From contig VAWY01000124.1 of the NCBI GenBank assembly GCA_005888335.1, forward strand, positions 12,149 through 76,148: a stretch of 64,000 nt of DNA. Reading direction: 5' to 3'. This stretch comes from Actinomycetota bacterium. Its GTDB lineage: Bacteria; Actinomycetota; Thermoleophilia; Solirubrobacterales; Solirubrobacteraceae. This document shows positions 58,434 to 64,000 of the stretch, piece after piece; positions within the stretch are counted from its first letter, which is position 1, and the number at the start of each line of letters is the position of its first letter. The notes beneath the pieces were generated by a model. The model saw only the letters and a program-made list of their open reading frames with translations, was not told where the DNA came from and did no database searches. A program made the position numbers and the translations under genes.

Positions 58434-59386
58434 GAGACCAGCGCCGCGCGGTCCGGCAGCGCGGTGCCGTCCCGGAAGCTCTCCGGTAGCGGCGTGCCCC
58501 ACATGCTGTTGCCGAGGTGGCCGATCTCGGGGGCCCACTCGATCGCCGCCCAGTCCGGGTCGAAGATGAGCATCCCGCCCGTCCAGATCTCGACGCGGTT
58601 GCCCGAGGGCTCCTTGAAGTACAGGAACGTCGCGCCGCTCGTGCCGTGCTTGCCGGGGCCCCACTCGAGCTCGTAGCCGTGGTCGACGAGCAGCGTCGCC
58701 GTGCGCAGCACCTCGTCGGGCGAGTCGGCGTAGTAGGCGACGTGGTGCAGGCGGCCGCCGGTGCCGTAGGCGTTCTTGGTGACCGCCGTCTCGTGCGAGA
58801 CGTTGTTGGCGCTCAGCCACGAGCCCCAGCGCGTGCCGTCTGGCCCGTAGATGTAGTAGTTGTGGCGGATCCCGAGCACGTCGGTGAGGAACCGCTGCTC
58901 GGCGACGACGTCGTCGACGATGAACGTCACGTGGTCGAAGCGCCGGGGCGCGGCGCCGCGCGCCGGGATGCGCGAGGGGTGGCTCGCCATGCGCGAGCGC
59001 AGTTCCGGCGGCGCCTGGTAGCGCTCGACCTCCCAATACAGCTCGAAGGGCAGGCCGCCCGGCGTCGTGAACCGCAGCGCGTCGCCGTGGCCGCGCTCGG
59101 CGCCGCCGTCGACCCACGCGGTGGCGATCCCCTGGCGCTCGAGCTCCGCCCGCAGGCCCTCGGCGTCCTGCTTGGCCGGGACGCGCCATCCCAGGTGGTC
59201 GAGCCCGGCCTCCTCGGCCTCGGTCAGCAGGAGCGTGTGGTGATCCCAGTCCTGCCAGGCGCGCAGGTAGACGCGGCCCGGCGCGCGCTCGGAGACCTGC
59301 AGGCCGAGGATGTCGGTGAAGAAGGCCGTCGAGGCCGCCAGGTCGGGGACGAGAAGTTCGGCGTGGCCGACGTGGGCGATGGGCAT
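58430..59386 (-). CDS. Extradiol ring-cleavage dioxygenase (type I, VOC two-domain)
   Basis: 318 residues made of two VOC modules. Fe ligands are His152 (FDHVTFIVDD), His214 or His215 (LHHVAYYAD) and Glu266 (NRVEIWTG), all in the C-terminal module. It cleaves a catechol meta to its hydroxyls. First gene of the seven-gene minus-strand operon, starting 128 bp from the IclR gene; the intervening stretch probably holds the operon promoter. Confidence 0.93.
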   Translation of the reverse strand: MPIAHVGHAELLVPDLAASTAFFTDILGLQVSERAPGRVYLRAWQDWDHHTLLLTEAEEAGLDHLGWRVPAKQDAEGLRAELERQGIATAWVDGGAERGHGDALRFTTPGGLPFELYWEVERYQAPPELRSRMASHPSRIPARGAAPRRFDHVTFIVDDVVAEQRFLTDVLGIRHNYYIYGPDGTRWGSWLSANNVSHETAVTKNAYGTGGRLHHVAYYADSPDEVLRTATLLVDHGYELEWGPGKHGTSGATFLYFKEPSGNRVEIWTGGMLIFDPDWAAIEWAPEIGHLGNSMWGTPLPESFRDGTALPDRAALVS

Positions 59387-59514
59387 GCGTCTCCTCCGGA
59401 TCGGCGACTGCGCGGAGGCAGTGACAACGGACGGCCCACGTTAGGTACGGGTCGCGGATCGGACGACCCCCCAGCGGGTGATCGTCACCCTCCCATCGGG
59501 GAGAAGTCGTTCAG

Positions 59515-60282
59515 CTATTCAGGATTTTCGGGTTCCATCTGCCGACGCAACCGCTCGGTCACCGCGCGGGCCGAGCGCACGACGGCGCTGCGATACGCGG
59601 TCTCGCTCGCGGCGAAGCGCTCGGCCGGCGCGGCGATGCTCATCGCGGCGCAGACGGACCCGTCGACGTCGAGGATCGGTGCCGCCACGCAACGCAGGCC
59701 CTCGACGATCTCCTCGCGGTCGTAGGCGACGCCGTCGCGGCGCACGCGGTGCAGCTCGGCGTAGAGCGCGTCGCGGTCGGTGATGGTGTTGGGCGTGAAG
59801 GCGGGCAGGCCGCGCCGGTCGAGGATCGCGTCGACCTCGCCCGCGTCCAGGTACGCGAGCAGCACCTTGCCGACGCCGCTGCAATGGGCCGGCAGCGTCG
59901 CTCCCACCTTGGAAAGCGGGATGTCGACGGCGCGCGAGCCCTGCACGCGGTCGACGTAGATGACCTGCCCGGCGTCGAGGGCGGCCACGTGGACCGTCTC
60001 GCCGCAGTGGCGCGCCAGCGTCTCGGCGACCGCGTAGGCGACCGGCCGGAACGGCGAGCTGTCGCGCACGATGCGCTCGAGCTCGAGTGCGCGCCAGCCC
60101 GCGCGGTAGCGCCCGCCGGCGACGCGGCGCAGCAACCCGATCTCCGCCATCGACGCCATCAGCGCATGCGCCTTGGACTTGCCCATCCCGAGCTCGGCGG
60201 CGACCTCGCTGGGCCCGCGCTCGGGCGTGTCGACGCTGTAGAGGTCGAGGATGCGGCCGACGTTGCGGACCGTGAGCAGCAT
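59515..60282 (-). CDS. IclR-family transcriptional regulator
   Basis: About 255 residues from ATG 60282 ([20 protein letters not shown]); upstream GTG 60291 is an alternative. N-terminal winged helix ([41 protein letters not shown]) and effector domain ([62 protein letters not shown]). It lies between the two arms of the aromatic pathway and is the likely substrate-responsive switch for both. Confidence 0.93.
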   Translation of the reverse strand: MLLTVRNVGRILDLYSVDTPERGPSEVAAELGMGKSKAHALMASMAEIGLLRRVAGGRYRAGWRALELERIVRDSSPFRPVAYAVAETLARHCGETVHVAALDAGQVIYVDRVQGSRAVDIPLSKVGATLPAHCSGVGKVLLAYLDAGEVDAILDRRGLPAFTPNTITDRDALYAELHRVRRDGVAYDREEIVEGLRCVAAPILDVDGSVCAAMSIAAPAERFAASETAYRSAVVRSARAVTERLRRQMEPENPE

Positions 60283-60349
60283 CGCGGGCACGTCCAGAAT
60301 AACAGAACGAAGTTTGCGCCGCGACACCCGAGTGTGATCCCCTGGAGAC

Positions 60350-61165
60350 ATGTCCGCCGCGACGACTCACGACCTCACGGCCGAAGAGGCCGAGCAGTTC
60401 GCCGGGGCGCTTCTGAACGCCTTCGAGGCAGGCGAGCCGCTCGAGCCGATCACCGCCGCCCGGCCCGGCCTCGCGGTCGAAGGGGCCTACCGGATCCAGC
60501 GCGCGCTCATCGCGGGGCACGCCCGCGCCGGGCGCACCGTCGTCGGGCGCAAGATCGGGCTGACCAGCCTGGCGATGCAGCGCCAGCTCGGCATCGACAG
60601 CCCCGACTTCGGCGCGCTGCTCGACTCGCACGTCTTCCCGTCCGGGGCGACGCTCTCGCGCTCGCGGCTGCGGATGGTCGCGCCCAAGCTCGAGGCCGAG
60701 GTGGCCTTCGTCCTCGATCGCGAGCTGCGCGGAGGCGGGGTCGGCGCCGAGGACGTCCTGCGCTGCACGCGCGCGGTGCTGCCGGTCTTCGAGCTGATCG
60801 ACTCGCGCATCCGCGACTGGCGGATCACGCTCGCCGACACGGTCGCGGACAACGCGTCGTGCCTGGGCGCCGTCCTCGGCACGGAGGTCGCGCTCGCCGA
60901 CGCCGGGGACCTGCGCGAGCTCGCCGTGCGCTTCGGGCGCGACGGCGAGGTGCTGCAGGAGGGCACCGGCGCGGCCGTCATGGGCGACCCGGCCGTCGCG
61001 GTCGCCTGGCTGGCCAACGAGCTCGCGCGGTTCGGCGAGGCGCTGCCCGCCGGGCAGCCGGTGCTCGCCGGGTCGTTCACCGCGGCCATCGAGGCGACGC
61101 CGGGGCGCTACGAGGCGAGCTTCGGCGAGCGGCTCGGGTCGATCACCGTCGACATCGTCGAGTGA
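60350..61165 (+). CDS. mhpD: 2-Keto-4-pentenoate hydratase
   Basis: 271 residues of the FAH-like hydratase family. [29 protein letters not shown] and [15 protein letters not shown] carry the metal-binding Glu residues (E-x-E), and [29 protein letters not shown] follows. It adds water to 2-hydroxypenta-2,4-dienoate to give 4-hydroxy-2-oxovalerate. First gene of the plus-strand arm, with the next genes spaced by 3 bp and overlapping by 4. Confidence 0.93.
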   Translation: MSAATTHDLTAEEAEQFAGALLNAFEAGEPLEPITAARPGLAVEGAYRIQRALIAGHARAGRTVVGRKIGLTSLAMQRQLGIDSPDFGALLDSHVFPSGATLSRSRLRMVAPKLEAEVAFVLDRELRGGGVGAEDVLRCTRAVLPVFELIDSRIRDWRITLADTVADNASCLGAVLGTEVALADAGDLRELAVRFGRDGEVLQEGTGAAVMGDPAVAVAWLANELARFGEALPAGQPVLAGSFTAAIEATPGRYEASFGERLGSITVDIVE

Positions 61166-61168
61166 GGG

Positions 61169-62071
61169 ATGGCCGAGCGCGTCAAGGTGGCCGTCCTCGG
61201 GACGGGCAACATCGGCACCGACCTGCTGCTGAAGCTGCTGCGCCGCTCGCAGCTCGAGATCGCGGTGTTCGCCGGCGTGGACCCCGCCTCGGCTGGCATC
61301 GCGCGGGCGCAGTCGCTCGGGGTCCGGACGTCGACCGACGGCATCGACGCGGTCCTCGCCGACGACGACGTCCGCGTCGTGTTCGACGCCTCCTCGGCGG
61401 GCGCGCACCGCCGCCACGCGCCGCTGCTGGAGGACGCCGGCAAGCTGACCGTGGACCTGACGCCCGCCGCGGTGGGCCCGCTCGTCGTCCCGGCGGTCAA
61501 CCTCGACGAGCATCTCGACGCGCCCAACGTGAACCTGATCACCTGCGGCGGGCAGGCGACGATCCCGATCGTGCGGGCGCTGCACGACGTCGGGCCGCTG
61601 CGCTACGCGGAGATGGTCTCGACGATCTCGAGCGCCTCGGCCGGACCCGGGACGCGGCAGAACATCGACGAGTTCACGCGAACGACGGCGCGCGCGCTCG
61701 AGCGCGTCGGCGGCGCCGCCCAGGGCAAGGCGATCATCATCCTCAACCCGGCGGACCCGCCGATCCTCATGGGCAACACCGTGATGGCCATCCCCGAGTC
61801 GCCGGATGTCGACGAGCAGGAGGTCCGCGACGCCGTCGACCGGATGGTCGCCGAGGTCGCGCATTACGTGCCCGGCTACCGGCTCAAGGCGCCGGTGGCC
61901 TTCGACGAGCAGGACACGCCGTGGGGGCGAGCCACCGTCATCGTGGTGCTGCTCCAGGTCGAGGGCGCCGGCGACTTCCTGCCGCGCTACGCCGGCAACC
62001 TCGACATCATGACGTCGGCGGCCGCGCGCGTCGGCGAGCGGATGGCGCTCGCCCAGGCGGTGGCGACATGA
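61169..62071 (+). CDS. mhpF: Acetaldehyde dehydrogenase (acylating)
   Basis: 300 residues. N-terminal NAD motif [17 protein letters not shown], catalytic Cys126 in [14 protein letters not shown], and the C-terminal segment [16 protein letters not shown]. It turns the acetaldehyde channelled from the aldolase into acetyl-CoA (a propionaldehyde route is also possible in this family). Normally in a complex with the next gene's product. Confidence 0.95.
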   Translation: MAERVKVAVLGTGNIGTDLLLKLLRRSQLEIAVFAGVDPASAGIARAQSLGVRTSTDGIDAVLADDDVRVVFDASSAGAHRRHAPLLEDAGKLTVDLTPAAVGPLVVPAVNLDEHLDAPNVNLITCGGQATIPIVRALHDVGPLRYAEMVSTISSASAGPGTRQNIDEFTRTTARALERVGGAAQGKAIIILNPADPPILMGNTVMAIPESPDVDEQEVRDAVDRMVAEVAHYVPGYRLKAPVAFDEQDTPWGRATVIVVLLQVEGAGDFLPRYAGNLDIMTSAAARVGERMALAQAVAT

Positions 62072-63069
62072 AGGTGCGTGTCACCGACACGACGCTGCGC
62101 GACGGCTCGCACCCGATGCGCCACCGCTACACCGCCGAGCAGGTCGAGGCGATCGTGCGCGCGCTCGACGCGGGCGGCGTGCCGGTGATCGAGGTCTCGC
62201 ACGGCGACGGTCTGGGCGGCTCGTCACTGCAGTACGGGATGTCGGCGACATCCGAGCTCGAGCTCATCGAGCGCGCGCGCCGCACCGCGTCACGGGCGCG
62301 CATCGCCGTGCTCCTGCTGCCCGGTGTCGGCACGCGCCGCGACCTTGCCGCGGCGGCCGAGCACGGCGCGCAGGTCGTGAGGATCGCCACCCACTGCACC
62401 GAGGCCGACATCTCCGAGCAGCACTTCGCCATGGGCGCCGAGCTCGGCCTCGAGACGATCGGCTTTTTGATGATGTCGCACATGCTCGAGCCCGAGCGGC
62501 TCGCCGAGCAGGCGGCGCTGATGGCGTCCTACGGCGCGAGCTGCGTCTACATCGTGGACTCCGCCGGCGCGCTGGTCCCCGAAGGGGTCCGCGCCCGCGT
62601 CGAGGCAGTCGCCGCGCGCGTGCCCGCGGTCGGCTTCCACGCGCACGACAACCTCGGGCTGGCGATCGGCAACACCGTCGCGGCGATCGAGGCGGGCGCG
62701 AGCCAGGTCGACGGCTGCCTGCGCGGGCTCGGCGCCGGCGCCGGCAACGCGGCCACCGAGCTGCTCGCCGCGGTGCTCGATCGCATGGACGTCGCGTGCG
62801 GCCTGGACGTCTTCGCGCTCTCCGACGCCGCCGAGCACGTCGTCAAGCCGCTCATGCCGTTCCAGCCGTTCCCCGACCGCGAGTCGCTGGCCATCGGCTA
62901 CGCCGGCGTCTACTCGACGTTCCTGCTGCACGCCAAGCGCCACGGCGAGCGGCTCGGGCTCGACCCGCGCGAGATCCTCGTCGAGCTCGGCCGGCGCGGC
63001 GCGGTCGCCGGGCAGGAGGACTGGATCGTCGACGTGGCGCTCGAGCTGGCCGGATCGCCGGGCGCCTAG
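62068..63069 (+). CDS. mhpE: 4-Hydroxy-2-oxovalerate aldolase
   Basis: 333 residues of the HMG-CoA-lyase-like (DmpG) family. [17 protein letters not shown] is the catalytic/metal entry, then [33 protein letters not shown] (metal His-x-His) and a C-terminal communication domain. It splits 4-hydroxy-2-oxovalerate into pyruvate and acetaldehyde. ATG 62068 overlaps the dehydrogenase stop, as expected for a channelling pair. Confidence 0.95.
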   Translation: MKVRVTDTTLRDGSHPMRHRYTAEQVEAIVRALDAGGVPVIEVSHGDGLGGSSLQYGMSATSELELIERARRTASRARIAVLLLPGVGTRRDLAAAAEHGAQVVRIATHCTEADISEQHFAMGAELGLETIGFLMMSHMLEPERLAEQAALMASYGASCVYIVDSAGALVPEGVRARVEAVAARVPAVGFHAHDNLGLAIGNTVAAIEAGASQVDGCLRGLGAGAGNAATELLAAVLDRMDVACGLDVFALSDAAEHVVKPLMPFQPFPDRESLAIGYAGVYSTFLLHAKRHGERLGLDPREILVELGRRGAVAGQEDWIVDVALELAGSPGA

Positions 63070-63140
63070 CGCGATCGGCGGCTCACGCTCCCTCGTCGGG
63101 GGCATGCGGGCGCGGCGCCGCCAACCTAGCGTTCCGGCGC

Positions 63141-63953
63141 ATGAGCTCGATGACCCCCGCGCCGGTCATGCCGGTCCGTGTCAACCTGCGCCACCAGCTC
63201 TTCGGGGCGTGGTGCGCGCCGATCTTCAGCGTTCTGACGCTCGCCGGCTGGATCGGCTTCGCGCACTTCTACGACCCCGCCGCCGCCTCGCTGTCGCCCG
63301 CGGCGACCGCCGACTTCTTCCGCGACCATCGCGACGGGATCCTGCTCGGCGGCTCGCTGTTCATCCTCGCGTGCGGCCCGCTGGCGCTGTGGACCGCCCA
63401 GCTCGGCCTCCAGTTGCGCGAGATCGAGGGCGCCTCGCCGCTGATGGCGATCGGTCAGGTGCTCGCCGGGGTCTCGATCGTCGTCATCATCGTCATCGAC
63501 GCCTCGCTGTGGATGGGGGCCGCCTACCGGCCGGGCGCGGACGGCCAGATCGTCCAAGCGCTCAACGACGCCGCGTGGCTGGGCTTCCTCATCGCCTGGC
63601 CGATCCTGTCGATGCAGATGCTGTGCGCGGCCGTGGTCACGCTGCACGACCGCCGCGACGAGCGTCTTGTTCCGCGCTGGGTGTCGTGGGCCTCGGTCGT
63701 GGGCGCCATCGCGCTCGTGACCGCGGGCGGCCCGGCGTTCACGCACAGCGGTCCGTTCGCCTTCGACGGGCTCCTCGGCATGTACGTGCCGGTCGTGATC
63801 TGGGGCGCGTGGCTCGACGGCCACGCCTGGTACATGCGCAAGGCGGTCCGCCGGCGCCAGCTCGCGCTCGAGGCCGCAGAGGAGCGCGGTCCCGATCCGC
63901 GCGACGTCGCCGAGCTCGTCGCGTTCCAGCCGGCGCCTGCCCCGGACGGGTAG
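63141..63953 (+). CDS. Integral membrane protein, function unknown
   Basis: 270 residues from ATG 63141 with about six hydrophobic segments (FSVLTLAGWIGFAHF, GILLGGSLFILACGPLALW, VLAGVSIVVIIVIDASLWMG, AAWLGFLIAWPILSMQMLCAAVV, WVSWASVVGAIALVTAGGPAF, LLGMYVPVVIWGAWL). It lies 71 bp after the aldolase and may be read through. Similar uncharacterised membrane proteins sit near catabolic genes in actinobacteria; a transport or sensing role cannot be shown. Confidence 0.75.
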   Translation: MSSMTPAPVMPVRVNLRHQLFGAWCAPIFSVLTLAGWIGFAHFYDPAAASLSPAATADFFRDHRDGILLGGSLFILACGPLALWTAQLGLQLREIEGASPLMAIGQVLAGVSIVVIIVIDASLWMGAAYRPGADGQIVQALNDAAWLGFLIAWPILSMQMLCAAVVTLHDRRDERLVPRWVSWASVVGAIALVTAGGPAFTHSGPFAFDGLLGMYVPVVIWGAWLDGHAWYMRKAVRRRQLALEAAEERGPDPRDVAELVAFQPAPAPDG

Positions 63954-64000
63954 CGGACGTCCCTCCTCGGGATCTTGGCCGCCGCGCGCCGCGGCATGAC

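Noticed and set aside
59519..61864. A 781-codon minus-strand frame spanning the IclR gene and the hydratase
   Set aside because: It has no family pattern and conflicts with three well-recognised genes; it is a GC-composition artefact.

Overview
The window is about 64 kb of very GC-rich DNA, densely packed with genes and without rRNA, tRNA, insertion sequences or CRISPR arrays that I could see. Start codons overlap the previous stop (ATGA/GTGA) in most operons. The GC content, secreted proteins with LamG, Ig-like and PASTA domains, an ECF41 sigma factor and large acyl-CoA catabolic clusters suggest a soil actinobacterium. Thermoleophilia/Solirubrobacterales (Conexibacter-like) is my best guess, by inference only.

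Region 1 (0-31 kb) is a lipid or cyclic-carboxylate catabolic island. It holds three AMP-dependent acyl-CoA ligases or synthetases (one more lies at 52-54 kb), three acyl-CoA dehydrogenases (two adjacent, as in heteromeric enzymes), an enoyl-CoA hydratase, five SDR dehydrogenases, a zinc alcohol dehydrogenase, a lipid-transfer-type thiolase with its DUF35 partner, an FAD dehydrogenase, NTF2-like proteins, a polyhydroxyalkanoate set (phasin, PhaC, a PhaE-like subunit) and a branched-chain-type ABC transporter whose permease and two ATPases are fused in one polypeptide. Two related TetR regulators sit inside it. A 13-bp palindrome, TGAAsTsAsTTCA, recurs at nearly every promoter from 4.0 to 26.3 kb, so the island looks like one regulon.

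Region 2 (31-49 kb) is mixed: a zinc-ribbon miniprotein, a sulfite-oxidase-type enzyme, a histone-H1-like winged-helix protein, a P450, a decayed MFS/TetR pair, a phosphoesterase, a di-heme peroxidase with a PASTA tail, an MFS-Usp-DsrE operon, a second MFS operon divergent from an ECF41 sigma gene, and secreted LamG/Ig proteins. The DsrE gene has an in-frame UGA exactly where the family has its redox Cys, followed by a SECIS-like hairpin, making it a candidate selenoprotein. The MFS/ECF41 intergenic region carries two divergent matches to the published ECF41 promoter.

Region 3 (49-52.5 kb) holds a TfoX-domain protein, a cobalt-type nitrile hydratase (beta, alpha, accessory) and a secreted beta-helix protein.

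Region 4 (52.5-63 kb) is a complete aromatic meta-cleavage pathway resembling p-cumate catabolism: ring-hydroxylating dioxygenase alpha and beta, cis-diol dehydrogenase, extradiol dioxygenase, class II aldolase-fold (decarboxylase-like) protein, meta-cleavage hydrolase, an acyl-CoA synthetase that could activate the released side-chain acid, and divergently the hydratase, acylating aldehyde dehydrogenase and aldolase that finish the lower pathway. An IclR regulator sits between the two arms.

Several genes (marR, STAS, MFS/tetR, aldo-keto reductase) carry internal deletions relative to their families. This is either real decay or an assembly problem worth checking.
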